Shown: positions 12,663-25,894 of the stretch, in pieces
Numbering within the stretch: the first letter of the stretch is position 1
Layout: each line of letters opens with the position of its first letter
NCBI GenBank assembly: GCA_022410635.1
Contig: JAJVDF010000235.1
Span: forward strand, 174,122 to 238,121
DNA: 64,000 bases
From: Tretioscincus oriximinensis
Taxonomy: Eukaryota > Chordata > Lepidosauria > Squamata > Gymnophthalmidae
Direction: 5' to 3'
The notes under the pieces: model-generated
What the model was told of the DNA's origin: nothing
Seen by the model: the letters and a program-made list of their open reading frames with translations, nothing else
Database searches by the model: none
Program-made: the position numbers and the translations under genes

Positions 12663-13273
12663 TACTGTATATACTCGAATATAAGTCTAGTTTTTCAGCA
12701 CATTTTGAATGCTGAAAAAAGCTCCCCTCGACTTATACCCGGTTGCAGTGCAGGTATTCTCCAATGTCTTCCACTCTCCTTGAGCCGCTTTGGCAGTGAC
12801 TTCCCTCCTCAAGCTTGTGCTGTTCCCTTTGCTGCATCCCTCTGGACCAATGCCTGAGGTGGGTTTCATTAGCTCCCCAATGGGCAGGTGCCAGAGGAGG
12901 TGTTATCATCATCTCATATCTATCCAGCGAGGGAGAAGTAGTACCAGAGCCTCCCTGCTGCCGGCATATTTTAACTGTGCCTGATTATCCTGGGCTTGAG
13001 GTCTAAGAAGCGGGTGCCAAGGAGCCCCCAGGAGGCTCCAGCATGTGACCCTGAGGACTGTGTGGCCCCACAGGAGACTGCAGGCCCCAGTGGTTGACGG
13101 GCACCTTGGATAGACAAAAAGGAGGTGTTGGGTTCCTTTCTTTCCTTCATCCCCCCTGCTGCATTTTCCACCCTAGGCTTATACTCGAGTCAATCATTTT
13201 TCATAGTTTTTTGTCGTAAAATTAGGTGCCTCAGCTTATATTCGTGTCGACTTATACTCGAGTATGTATGGTA
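12663..13273. mobile_element. 0.6-kb non-autonomous DNA element with TACTCGAGTATAAG-type TIRs
   Basis: Left end TACTGTATATACTCGAATAT; right end, reversed, TACCATACATACTCGAGTAT. Sub-terminal CTCGACTTATACCC and AGGCTTATACTCGAG extend the symmetry. CTTAC overlaps the left border and follows the right one, a possible target duplication. The interior has no transposase frame. Confidence 0.75.
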
Positions 13274-14314
13274 CTTACTTATTTTTCTACTTTATTTATT
13301 TATTTATTTTATTCCCCCTCTTCTCTCAGCTACTTTGGGTTTTATAATAAAGCAATAAANATATTAGTATATTCTTAGTACTACAGGTATCTATATTTTG
13401 CCTAAATACGGCCCTGCCTGGAGGCAGATTTATTTANTGAGGCAGTTAATTTGATGAATTCCATTGAATCACAGGCTACGTAGTAACTATTTGTCTTAGG
13501 AAAGTACGCATACGAAATTGGACAGCATACCAGTTCATCTACATTTTCTAAAGATGATGGCTGGGATTATGTTCAGATTTAATAGCATTCCAAAATTCTA
13601 TGCTTGAGTTTTTAAATATATTTAAAAGAAACAACACTACCAAGTGCATATAGGATTGAAAAAGCAAACACACACTCATACCAAGGTCATTTTAAATACT
13701 CATTTTTGAAACATAATCCCTTACATTTTGTTGTTCTAAATCAGAAGAGTTAAAAAGCCCAAAGGAAATCTTCCCATTTTGGTGGCTAAGCAAACAGACA
13801 TAAGAAGTTAAAGTGCTCGACCTCCTGGTTGTATAAATTCAACAGACCCTATTGGGGAAATCACAGTTTTGATGGGATTACAGTGAGTTTCTGGATATTG
13901 GCTAAGCTTGCAGGGGGATCATTATCTTGAGTGACAGCAAAAAACATTCCTCTGGAGTTAGGCAAGGAAAAGTTAGGAATAAAATTGAAATTGATCAGCA
14001 TTGTTTAAGGTAGCCTTCACTGTTTAAGCAGGTGCAAATACAAACAGCAGCCTTGTTCCCTAGAGGAAGGATAAAAATAATATTTTTCCAATTCTTGCCA
14101 GCTAGTATGCTGTAAAGGCACTGGCATTCTAGAGAATTTACCACAACATAATAGAGATATGCCCAACTGAATGTCTAATTAAGGGCACATCCAGACTACT
14201 ATGCCTTGTAGCAAAATCTCTAAAATTCTCGCATAAGGAGGGGGACGAGGTGGACACCACTCTGCTTTTAAAATCCACATTTTTCAGCCCAATGGGAATC
14301 AATGTGGCTTATGA
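13274..14314. other. no gene recognised
   Basis: Begins with a TTATTTATTTATT run (13292-13310) and a possible retroelement tail ending in AATAAAGCAATAAA; the rest appears unique. Confidence 0.5.
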
Positions 14315-14560
14315 TGTACATTTATTTATTTATTTATACTTATATCCTGCCCTATACCCAAAGGTCTTAGGGTGAACAACCATAGCTTTTGTTTCTTTCT
14401 CCACAACAGACACCCTGTGAAGTTGGTGGGAATGAGAGAGGTCTAAAGAACTGTGATTGGCCCAAGATCACCCAGCTGGCTTCCTGGAAGAGTGTGGAAT
14501 CAAACAGGGAGACTACCACATAAGAGTCCAACACTCTAACAACTGGACTAAACTGGCTCA
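14315..14560 (-). mobile_element. tRNA-derived SINE, family A, ATTT-tail subtype
   Basis: Antisense, near full length, with a TTTATTTATTTATTTATA tail at 14321-14338 and CACAACAGACACCCTGTGAA. The same subtype is found at 50490. Confidence 0.9.
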
Positions 14561-14690
14561 GTAGTTTGGATGATGGGACAGAGAGAGCTCTAGCCCAGGG
14601 TCACTGATCTAGCTTTTGTGCGGTGCAGAATTGAACCAGGAGACTTCTAGATAAGAGTTTGAGATGCGAACACACCAGACTGGTCCTTTC
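14561..14690 (-). mobile_element. tRNA-derived SINE, family A, partial
   Basis: Second antisense head region directly behind the 14315 copy: CTCTAGCCCAGGGTCACTGA, GAATTGAACCAGGAGACTTC. It looks like a head-only remnant or an older insertion target. Confidence 0.65.
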
Positions 14691-15009
14691 TTCTCCATGC
14701 AACAAGGAAACCTCTTTCTCATGTATTTAACTTTGGGAGTTTACAGATTCCAAGAAATCTATTTTTCTGTACTGTCATTGGCTGCTGACTCTCTCTCCCC
14801 TCCCCACCACCGTTACTGGATGGTTGGATGAAAACAGGAGGAAAATTTGAGGGAGCTTTGAGGCTGGTGCGGGGGTAAGGGTTCAAACCAAAACTGAACT
14901 GAGCAGTGTGTATGTACCTGAAGCAGATGAATTATTTAGTTTGATTTGAGCCAATTCGTATCCATCAATATTTTCTTTTTACCTACAAAAGGGTGTTTTA
15001 AAGCCACTT

Positions 15010-16108
15010 TAATGTTATTTTAGGTTTAGTTTGAAGTAATTTGGTTCAAAGTAAATCACATCACAATTTTTAAGTGCGAGGGGAAAACTATTCCAAAGAC
15101 TGGGGGCAACCACCGAGAAGGCTCTAGCCTGGGATCCCACTTCATTGGCTGTTGAAAGGGGTGGTACAACCAGTAGAGGCTCCCCTGCAGATCTTAATGC
15201 ACAGACAGGCTGGTATGGGAGAAGGNGTTTCTTTAGATATTTGGGGCCCAAGTTAATTAGGGCCTNATAAATTAAAGTCAGCACCCTTATTGGGCTCAGT
15301 AGCAGATTGGCAGCCAGTGCAACTCTTTCAAGACCGGCATGATGTGTNTACGGCCAACCGTTCCAGTCAGCAGTCCAGTTGCTGCATTCTGCANCAACTG
15401 CAGCTTCCAAACCGTTTTCAAGGGCAGCCCCACATAGAGCACATTACAATAGTCCAGTCTGGAAGTTACCAGAGCAAGGATTACTGTGGCTAAATCATCC
15501 CAGTTCAGAAGTGGCCATAACTGGGGAACCAAACATAATTGGGAGTAGGCACTCCTGGCCACTGCCCCCACCTGGTTTTCAAGTGACAGTGCAGAGTCAA
15601 GGAGCACCCCCAGATTTCACACCCATCCCCCATAGGACAGGGCNCTTTCCCACTTCATGAACACAGGATGCTCCAATACATAGCACCTCCGTCTTGTATG
15701 GATTCAGTTTCAATTTTTTGGCCTTCATCCAGCCCATCACTGCCTCCAGGCACCTGTCAAGCACTTCAGCCACCTCTCCTGATTCAGATGGGACAGAGAG
15801 ATAGAGCTGAGTGTCATCTGCCTCTTTATGACACTTTACTCCAAATCTCCTGATGACCTCTCCCAGCTGCTTCATATAGATGTTGAACAGCATGGGGAGA
15901 GAGGATTGAACCCTGAGGAACCCCACAAGTTAGCTCTCAGGGTGTCAAGCAGGACTCCCCCACCATCACTCTCTGGAATCGGCCTTGGAGACAGGAGCGG
16001 AACCACTGCAATGCCTTACCACCAACTCCTAAACTCCGTTGCCTCTCCAGGAGGATACCATGGTCAATGGTATCAAAACCTGCTGAGAGGTCCAGGATAA
16101 CCAATGGA
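15010..16108 (-). mobile_element. L2-clade LINE, reverse transcriptase region, decayed
   Basis: Minus-strand L2-type ORF remains in several frames. In order: LSAGFDTIDHGILLE (RT motif A, near 16040-16105), then a QGSILSP-like region, a catalytic box reading EADDTQLYLS where YADD is expected, KLKLNPYKTEVL, SRLDYCNVLYVGLPLKTVWK, HWLPICY and the C-terminal SLWNSFPLAL. Frameshifts and Ns interrupt it, and the Tyr of the catalytic box is replaced. It is inactive. The element runs toward low coordinates. Confidence 0.9.
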
Positions 16109-18559
16109 TAATAACACTTTCCAGGGAGAAGAAATGGAATTAATTTTTGCTAGGCTCAAAGATCACTGCACACGTTGACTGCAAACACTAAGTTAAAAGC
16201 CACTTGCTCCTTGGGAGAAAAGTTATGGGAAACTGTAGGATATTAAAATGAGAGATGTCTGGGCACTCTCAAACAGAAGACAAAAAGAGCTTTTCTCAGC
16301 TCCCTGACGATGACCTTCAGAGACCCTGATTGTGTCCCAACATGTTTTTTCCTGCTTTAATCCAGTTATTTGTGACTCTCTCCAACTTAGAAATAGTTCC
16401 TAAAATCCATTCTTCACCTTGTCTAATTCTCTAACCTGGAGGTCATAACGAGGCATCCATTGTAATAGCCATTGGTACATCTGTCCTTCATGAATTTGAC
16501 TAACTTTTTCTTAAAGTGTTTTGCAGATTGTCATCAAAGCTATTTCTAAACAGTTTTTCCTTTACTTTTTCACCATATAGCTACGTATTTTGTAAGGCTT
16601 TGGGTTAACCTATAACCATAATGCTGCTTTTTCTTATCTATCAAGGAAAATGATCCCCTGTCAAAATTTTATTCTTCTTCAAAGACACCGGTAGGAAAAA
16701 AACTCCCTCCTACAGCAATTTTGCTGCAGGAATAAGGAATTTGTAAGTGCCTGTTTTGAGCTGCTAAGATGGATGCAACTCAAAAGCAGAGCTGCTATCT
16801 AAGCCTGTGGCAACTGCTAATTGCCTTTTAAGAAATAATTATCCAAGGCACAAGGGTAAAAATTTCTATATTTCAAAGAGATTATAATAACATATGGAGC
16901 CCATGCAGCCAAAAGGGAATAACTTCATTGTTAGGAGATTATGACATCTCTACAAAACGTACCCCACGCTGCTGTTTGAAGGTTCCTTTTCACAAAACTA
17001 CATGCATTAAAATTATCTATTTTTATGTAGTATTGTAGGATACATTTCTTATTTTCAGCATACTGAGTATCAGAACTTTGTACACAAACTTAAGAATTCA
17101 AAACAACTAAGAGTGCCAGTTTGGATCTAAGGCCCTGCCCACACTGAGCCTTAGGCGCCCTCCACATGTGTTAAAAAATACAATGGTGTTAAAATCCGGA
17201 ATAACCCAGTTGAGGGTCCTTGTGTATGTACCCTCATGCTTTCATGACGATCAACACACGTACCTGTAAATTCAAGTGGAATCAATGAAATAACTAACAG
17301 GAAGTAAATGAAGGAGGAGCCAACCCGTTGGCTGCTGGGAAAGAGGGCAGCACTTGTAGCACCATTTTGGGGGAAAGGAAGGCGGAGTTCCCCAACATGG
17401 CGATTCCCATGGGGAAATGAAGCCACTACTGAATGTAGAAATCAGAAAAATAACTCTATGTGCTCCATTTCTGAACCCCCCCCCCCCATGGAGTGCTCAG
17501 CGGCCGCGTCTGGCAACAGAGCTCTCTCTCTAGCTTTCCACTGCCTACCATCTTGCCTTTCTGCCCTTCCCACACCCTGTTTTCTCATATTCCATTCTTA
17601 CCTTGAGGCAACAAGCAAGGAAAATGATTGCTGATGGTGGCATGTTTGCACCCTGCTGTAAAGTTTCTTTAAGATGCTCTATAGCAAAACTGCAGGTGTG
17701 GCCGATTACTGTGAGATGCTGCCACCATTTTGAACGCAGCTCTGGCTCAGCATTCATTTATTCAATCAGCAGCACAGGGACACAGGTTTTACCATCCCTG
17801 CATTTCTGATTGATAGGCCAATCGCCACAGCTTTCTTCAAAATTATTTAGTTGTATATCTGAATCANTGTAGTGAGATTATGGTTTTAATTTGGAGATAA
17901 ATGGCATAATCAATCAGGGAATAGAGGCTGTGCACCTGTTATGGTTAGAGGGTAGGTGGACATGTTCTTATGATCGGAAGAAAATTGATATAATTATTTA
18001 ACAAAATTTATGTTACTATCAGAGAAAAGAAAATTGGAATGGAGGATAGGGGTATAAATAGAAATGAGTAATGAAATGTATAGGCTCTTTGGGCATTTCT
18101 GAAAGAATAAATACAAATTTGAAGAACACAATCCAGTTAAATCTTATTTAAAGAAAAATAACAGATTTGCCCATCTTAAGAGGGGAGGGAAGGGTAGAGG
18201 AAAGAATTGGGAACACATGTATGTAATGTTTTTGACATCTTGTTTTGTGCAAATCTATATGTTTTTGTGCGGTAAATATATATTTATGCAGAATGCATAA
18301 ATCTGAGATGCAAACTCTCATGCATGGAAGGAGAGTATGCCACAAGTACAGACAAACTTCTGCTGCAGCCACAAGAGCCATTTAAGTCCAGGATTTATTT
18401 TAAATCTGGAATAACCCAATTGCTCATCCATCCTCACTGTTCTGCATTACTGCAGTGAGGAGCTCACATGTCAGCAGAATAACATGTATGAATTTTACCA
18501 TTATATCCATATAACAAAGTTTTAAAACATAATAGAAAATATGCCTCATGTACTAAGGC
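16109..18559. other. no gene recognised
   Basis: Mostly unique. 17300-17640 is more GC-rich, with a C-run (17477-17487) and overlapping frames on both strands that carry no known domain. AAATCTGGAATAACCCAATT (18403) echoes AAATCCGGAATAACCCAGTT (17192), a small repeat of unknown kind. Confidence 0.5.
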
Positions 18560-18805
18560 ACATTTAGTAATCCATTCACTAAAAAGCCCCTTTCCCCTGG
18601 GTTTTCCTGACACAAACTATTTGCTGCTATTGGAGTGGGCTTTCCTTTCTCCCCATAAAAAAGCCAGTATGGTGTGTCCTTGCAGGAGTAGGCAGGAAAA
18701 TGTGAGAACTCAGATATGATTTGAGGAGTACAAGGGGAGGAATACAAGGGCAGGGGGAAGAGCAGCCAACTGGGAGACTGTGCATGCGAGTTCTTGGGAA
18801 TACGA
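18560..18805 (+). repeat. dispersed repeat E, copy 2
   Basis: Same order of blocks as 10749-10980: CACTAAAAAGCCCC, GGGTTTTCCTGACAC, CCAGTATGGTGTG, GTAGGCAGGAAAATG. Confidence 0.45.
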
Positions 18806-19784
18806 TACAACAAGAATATAATTTTCTTATATTATGTTTTGAGGTGTTTTTGGTAAATTTTATTCTTATTTATGTTGTTTTTTAAGAAAATTGTGAAGAC
18901 TATCAACTACTAATGAAGACTGAAATACGATAGCAGTTGAAATGTGTCTGGCCACCTCTTTGAAGGACAGTCATATCCACGGCTACACTTTATAAAAGGG
19001 CTCAGTTCTGCAAATTTGTTTTAAGATATTAATTTTTGGCTAATTTTATGTTTTTTAAAAAACATAAACATATTAAACTATTTGAATTTATTTCAAAGAG
19101 TTTCATAGTTAGATTTTACAGTTGTACGATTTTTGAGTTTTCCACATTTTTCTTTTCTGTTGGATTCTATTTGTTTGATCATACTTTAACAAAAAAGGGG
19201 GTCTAGAGTTAACCCTTTCTGGGCTGTCTCTCCCTGGCTGACCCCTAAAGTCTTCAACTTGGTACAAAGTTGTTTCAGAGATAAAAATGTGCCAAATGTA
19301 GTTGGCTGTTCAAAAAATCTAGCCCATATTGAACTTGACTTAAGCAAGTATCTGGCAAAACAAGTGAACTCAAGTGTTTAGCAAACAGTTTGTTTGATTC
19401 ACTGAATCTCCCGTTGTTCAAAAACATACTTCACACTGAACCAGATCAAGGGTTAGTTCAGTTTGATTTGAACTAACTACATTTCAGAACCAATAAATTT
19501 CAGTTCATGCTTGTTCAGGGATGCCATGAAACAAATTAACATTTGGAGGCCACATCTTAGCTTATACACAGTTGACTTGTTCCAACGGAGGGAGGGGGGG
19601 ATGCCTCCAGATATTATCTAACTTGCATTTTTAACGCTTTCAAGGCTTTTTTAACTTTCATTAATTCAAGTGAAAAATCATACAATTTGTTCATGGTGGA
19701 ATTGTTTCATATTTCCACCTATCTTTAATATTTGCAACCAAACATTACCTGGTATTAGCCTGTTTTCTGTTGACTTTTTTTTAA

Positions 19785-19910
19785 TCTCCCTCTCTTGCTC
19801 CCTCTCTGCCACTCATCCTCTTTCCCCCTTTCTCCTTCTCTTTCTCTGTCCCTCCCTCTCTTCCTCCAAGTCCACCTCTCCTTCCTCCCTTAACCCTCTT
19901 TCTGAAGCTG
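19785..19910. repeat. polypyrimidine tract
   Basis: CT-rich stretch with TCTCCTTCTC and CCTCCCTC units, few purines. Confidence 0.85.
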
Positions 19911-20825
19911 TCCTAAAACTGTTAAATCATACTGCGTAATTAGATTTTAGAATCGCAAACAAACAAAACTATCTGGGGTTTAAAGTTACTCCACCTGTAC
20001 TAATGACAATTAAGATCCCCAATAGCAACAGCCTAATTATGCATTCTTGCTTCGACTTTGTGTTTACTGAGGCTTAATTCATACAATTGCACCAATCAAG
20101 AGATGGGGAAAAATCTGTCTGTGCATCAGGAATTCAAATTCTGCTTGCGTCACACCTATCTCTTCCTGACTTTCTCATTTAGTTGAATAAAATAATTACT
20201 TTGAGCAATTCTGTAAAAGACTAATAAATGAGGGGGCGGGGGAATGAGAGAAAGCAAGCAGTCACTTTAAGTGAGGGAGGAGACTAGAATTGTAGGTAGC
20301 TTTGTTCAGCCAAAATAGCTCTTCTCTGCAACACTATCTACAACAAACATAAGAAACCTTTGAATATCAGGTGCTACTGAGCTACAATCTAAACTCTTTT
20401 CAATCCCTTAACAATGCTGCCTTGAGCTGATGGGAACAGGAGTCTAATAACATCTGTGAAACCATAGCCCCCACTCCCAGTCTTACCCTATTGAAGCATT
20501 ACTGTGTGTGGTCCCTGTGGATGCTATCAGCAGATGCAGAATATACTCAAGGTTACGCAGGTTCACCAAAGCAGATGAGTATAACTGATTGTTTAAATTG
20601 ACTGAGACCTATGGCAGGTATCCAGATAGCCCAGCTTCCTGCAGATCAAGTGGGTCAGGTTCCTTTTTTGCTAAATATAAAACACTTGTCTTGCGGTAAG
20701 ACAGTCTTTGATCCTAAGACTATTTCTGTACTCACCTCACTTTGAGTGGTTTAATTTTTTTGGTTCCAGCTTTTTCCTGATGAAGTATAGCAAGCACTGC
20801 CTCCCAGATGACTAGAGACTATTAT

Positions 20826-21062
20826 TATAAGAAGAAGGGGAGTTGGCTTTTATTCCCCACTTTTCTCAATCCGGAGGAAATCAAAGTGACTTGCATAACC
20901 TTCTATTCTTCTCTTCACAACAGTCACCTTGCTAAATATGTGGGGTTAAGAGAGCTCTGAAGAGCTATGACTAGCCCAAGGTCACCCAGCTGACTTTTTG
21001 TGGAGGAGTACAGAATCAAACNGAGCCTTCCAGTTAAAAAAATTTACACTCTAACAACTGGT
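20826..21062 (-). mobile_element. tRNA-derived SINE, family A
   Basis: Antisense copy: AGAAGAAGGGGAGTTGGC tail, CCCAAGGTCACCCAGCTGAC, ACACTCTAACAACTGG. Confidence 0.88.
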
Positions 21063-21316
21063 TCCCAACTTGGTTCTGGAAATGTCAACTTGAATGATGT
21101 CATTTTCAGTTCCTAGTGCTGGCATTTTGAGTGATGGGTGGGGCTGGAATAGATGTGCCAGACCACCTCTATAAATGGGGTCACAACTCAGAAAAGACAG
21201 CCTGTTATTTTCAGCTGCACCACATTGGTCTGCTTAATCCATTGGAAGAAGCAGAGGAGTTTGGCAACTTGTGCCACACCCTCCCCCTGAAGTTTACATC
21301 TGCATTTTACATTTGG

Positions 21317-21730
21317 TATAGATGAGTCCCCCAGCCAACTTCCTGTAANCAGCAAAAATGTTTTCTGTGGGTGGGACTGGGCACAGACAGGCTAAAGAGA
21401 CTTCTTCCCTCACAGGCTAGTTGCGGTACAGGCTGGAAGCTGTAATCCATAGGGGCAAGAAGAGGCTGCCCACCNTTCAGACTGCACTTCCCAGCAGGCT
21501 CCGCCAAATGCACAACAGCTCTGTTTCACTTTTTTTACATTTGGGCTGCTACTGCCAGCTTTGTGAACCTGCTAGACATCGAAGGTTTTATAATAAGTAC
21601 TTATTGTGAAATAACAATGTAGAAAAGCAGGCAAAACACAACTTAAAACCATAAAACAGGAAACAAGAATTCTGCCTGGAAGTAGAGAAACAGGAAGCTG
21701 GCAGTTTGTTATTGTTTAAGTCTGGCACCC
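21317..21730 (+). repeat. dispersed repeat C, copy 1
   Basis: Matches 60640-61060 in reverse orientation over its whole length: CAACAGCTCTGTTTCACTTT, GCTACTGCCAGCTTTGTGAA, AGTAGAGAAACAGGAAGCTG, CAGTTTGTTATTGTTT. The class is unknown; there is no ORF of note and no TIRs. Confidence 0.75.
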
Positions 21731-21741
21731 ATCTATTGCTA

Positions 21742-21925
21742 CCTGTGTCATGCCTTTATTCTAAATTTCTGTATAATGGATAATGCATTTCTATATGACA
21801 GGTAATTTTATACTGTATGGTTTATAATGTTTGATATTTTACTTTGAATTGCATCCTTTCTATCTTCTGTCATTGTAATTGTTTAATTGGAAAGGCGGTA
21901 TACAAATCAAAATGGAAATGGGAAG
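21742..21925 (+). mobile_element. L2-type LINE 3' tail
   Basis: T-rich stretch ending in TTGGAAAGGCGGTATACAAA, the typical L2-clade 3' end. No coding part remains. Confidence 0.6.
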
Positions 21926-23457
21926 TGGTGTTCCACCACAGTGGCATTCCTTGGCGGTTCTGAAGAGTCAATTTGGAAAGCCAAAATTTGCTTTTCCTCC
22001 AACTTTCTTGAGGTGGAACTTCACATCAGGGATAAGATTCTGTCCCACAATAGATGCAGCCTTGGATGTATCTCTGGGCTCAAATAGCAGTTCTAGAAGG
22101 AACCATTTGTATTAAGAAAAAATGGAAGGATCATGAAAGATCTCTTCCATAATCTTATTCAGGTCCCACAACTAAATGTTTTCTTTGTCTATTTTATGCT
22201 GTTACTGTGGGAGTTTCAAATCATGGTTCCCACTTACAATATTCAAGTTGACAGTGTTTTCAAGTAACAGCATTGCAACAGATGCCTGCTCATCACATTT
22301 CATTACTTTTTATCTAATAGATAAAAATGTCACAAAGGCTGGTTAATCAGAGAAGAGATACTTTTGGTCCAGCATTTCTTTATCTATTGCTTATGTGTGC
22401 TTAAGTTACAATTCCCATCTTCCCTAGTGAATTGTTGTCTTAAGATACCTAGAAAGTGCCAAATTGTTTTGCCCCAATAGATTGCCTAAAANTGCCTAGC
22501 TGGCTACCCTAGAAATCCCAAAAGAAAGCCAACCAATTCCCCCATGGCCTACAATAACAAATATATTTCATTTTTGGTATGTTGCATATCACTGCTATAA
22601 ATATTCCTCTGTGAATTGAGTCTCTTCCAAAACCATTTAAGTCTTTCCACGTAACTAGTATGAATGAATTTTATTCATTCAGCTCACTGTGGCAAGCGGC
22701 TGAACGTGCAAATATACCAATTCAAACAGAGCATAATCATGCTTCAAACTTATAAGACACATGAGGAGGATGTGTAAGCCCCATTGATTTGAATTTGATT
22801 AGCATAACTTTTTATAGAAAGTTTTAACTGTTTCTGTTAACATGTAGATAGACTTAGATGAGTGCCACAGTGCAGAGAAAAACATACAACTTTAGTAATT
22901 GGTTTGCAGCAGAATTTAGCATTGCTGAAGAAAAATTAAAGAGCCTCTCGATGAGAGGGAAAGAGAAGAGAGTAATATTTAAAGTTCAACCGTTTTTTTT
23001 TTTATAAAAAAAATACCCCTCTAAGATCACAGCAACTGATCACGGAACTTCATGACAGAGAATGAGAAAAAGTAATGAAAACAGTATCAAATCTTATATG
23101 CTTGGACCCCCAAATCTAGCACCAGACCCCCAAGTCAACGAGCTTTCAATATTTTCCTACCCAAATGTTAATTCCCAACTGCCATCCCTTTATTGTCATT
23201 TCTGAATTTCCATTAACCCATTAATACTATGATAGGGTTTCAATTCTATCCCTAATCAATAGCCATCCCAATATATTGCCAGAAAACCAACATGAAATTT
23301 GTGGTTCCTTCTCAATCAGAGATGCAAGTAGTAATGATACACAAGATAATTGACACATGTGACACAAGAGATAGTTCCCAGACTCAAGAAAACTCCATAT
23401 GGAAGTTTACCCAGCCTGTGCCAACCACATGAAATCTGGGAACATAGCTCGGCTCTT

Positions 23458-24055
23458 TAAGCATTGCACGCCATTGCCACATTTCCACAGGTAGCAGCTC
23501 TCTAGTGGGAAGGAGAATGATGTTTCCATTTTCCTCTGGGATCTCACTGAAGTATCCATGTGCCTCTGACCAGTGAATTAGCAGAGGCCTGATCAACAGA
23601 GGCACATAGCTATCCAGAAAGTTGATGGTGATGATTGCCATCTTTGGGAGCTGGACTGGCTTGCATAGGGAGATAGAAGGAATCCACTTCTGTCTGTGCC
23701 ACCAGTCAGATGGTGTGAGCACAATTCGGAGCCCTCTGCTCCAGTTCAGAATCTTACCGCATGGAACTCTGGGGGAAGTTCTGAATTCTGCTCATGCCAT
23801 CTTTTTGGTGGTGCAATGCCACGTGGTGTTAGTTGGCATAGAAGGAAGTGGAGACATTCTGTCTTCCTGTGCAAATCCAACCCTCAGATGGTGCTCAGAA
23901 CCATCTTTCTAGACAGGTACATGCCTCTGTTGGTCAGCAGTGCTAATCTACTGGCCAGAGGCANGTGGACAATTCAAATAGCTCCCAGAGAAAAAGGAAA
24001 CATCATTTTCTTTCTNCCTTAGGGAGCTGCCATGTGTAAAATGGCATGCGTACCT
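23458..24055. mobile_element. ~600-bp foldback element with long arms
   Basis: Left arm about 23458-23740, right arm about 23750-24055. Examples of pairing: ACATTTCCACAGGTAGCAGC with GAGCTGCCATGTGTAAAATG, TGCCTCTGACCAGTGAATTA with CTAATCTACTGGCCAGAGGC, ATGATGTTTCCATTTTCCTC with GGAAACATCATTTTC. Open frames in both arms encode similar peptides. No known transposase recognised. Confidence 0.75.
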
Positions 24056-25128
24056 TTTTGTCTGAGCCTTTGATTCTTAGCTACCTCTAAGGTTTTGTCC
24101 AGCCAGAGAAGGAAGGGTAGAAGGTGGATTCTATATCCAGGTGTGCTTTAATAATTGGAACTTTTTCACCTTTACAGTTACCATGTGCCCTGGGACCCAA
24201 GGGGAAGGCCAGGTTATAAATTTCTAAATAAATCAGTCAACCCTCCTTTAGAGTAAAAACTATTTTTAGCAACCACAACAGTTAAAACATGTCTAATTCT
24301 GCTTTCATGATGGCAGAAACAACAGACAGAACAAACAGAACTATGTTTGGAAGGATGAACAATAAACAAACCACACACTGCACTAAATTACAACTAAAAG
24401 CAAGGCTAGTTTATTCTCTACCCAAAGGTATATCTGTTCACAACAATTTCTGATTACATATTAACCCTTGACAAAAATCATGAGGCAATAACATACAAAA
24501 GGNTATGTAAATAACAAAATGTTTTGCCTTGCTTGCACATGGCAGCCACGTTCTGGAATAAGCACTTAGGAATACTTTATGCGATGCTTTGTGATGATCA
24601 GCAGAAGACTGTGGTGTACAGGCTGTGCAGCAATTTGTCATTCACCTTTGCTGTTGCTTAATGGACAGCACATCACTCTTTGCCCCAACCCATTAAATCA
24701 AAGAATGATTTGCTATGCATTAGGAACATGAGAAGCTGAGTATTAAATCACCACTTGAGACCTTTTGCTAGGCCTCTCAGCACATTGGTCACTGCTAGTG
24801 ATGGTTGCTTGGTTACGTGCTTTAGGTTTCTGACCAAGTGTCACTTTCCCTTTAGTGCGTCACATCACACAGAGTTCTTGTAGTTTCTCTGTCCTCAGAG
24901 GTGCGAGGGGCTGTGGCACACAACAGGCAACCCTCCAGCTTTGGAAAAGCCTCGCAGTGGCGATTTACCAGGCTCCAATTCTATATGGTTTTTAGCACCT
25001 CATAAAACCTTATTTGTTCATTCAGGTCTTTGATTCCTAATTCCTGAAAATAGTCTTGCCAGGATGGAAGGGAGGAAGGATGAAAGTGTTATGTTTTAAA
25101 ATAGGTTTTATTGTTTGTTTTTACTGTA

Positions 25129-25650
25129 TGTCATGATCCACGCAATACATTCAGCTGATGAGCAGGATTCAAAAGGGATGCCATATTTTTACATTAATAT
25201 TTCCTGCACCACTGATGGCCCTACTGTTGGCTCTGATAATGGTTTTTATTTGGACCAATCCCAGAGCCCACAGGGAGTCAGCAGTCGTAGTGCCAGCTCA
25301 GTGACTTGTGTTGGGATAAATAGAATCTTGAGCCAGAATATTAACTGCCATCTAAGTTCATTTATCTTATCTCTAAGTTTACTTCTTGTGTCTGTATGAC
25401 TTTGTCTTTCTGCGCATGCCGAACATTACAGATAGCGTGTTCCCATAACAAACTTACTTTCTGTTCTGCAGTCTTCCACTGAGCTTAGTGTGTGAGCAGA
25501 TGAATTCTTTTGTGTGAGCTGAGGCACTAATTTACTTGAATGTCACAAATGTTTTGTTATTCTCTCTTGCTATTGTGAATATTGTAAATAAAGTTTTTTG
25601 CCTTCCGTATGGAAAGAACTACCGTTGTGTGGACTTACAATTATTCTGCA
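25129..25650 (+). mobile_element. candidate solo LTR
   Basis: Starts TGTCATGATCC, has a TATA-like GGATAAATAG near 25314, an AATAAA signal at 25587-25592 followed by T-rich sequence, and a possible end near TTCTGCA (25650). No primer-binding site, internal proviral genes or clean target duplication were seen, so the class is uncertain. Confidence 0.35.
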
Positions 25651-25894
25651 AGAGAAGAAGAAGTATTGTCTGATGGTCTATTTAAGTTCTAGAGTTCTGG
25701 TCCCTGCAAACTCTGCTATTTTGAACTGAACTCTACTTGGTTCTGTTGGGTTCTGTTAATCAACAACTTGAATGAGCAGACAAGCCGAAAGATGGTGTTC
25801 ACTCCCATATTTTGTAAGCAGAGGTGAGAAGGCAAATGCCACTAACCAGTGTTCTGCAGGTAGCTGTGCCCTCTCACCCATACTCCAGGTGCCA

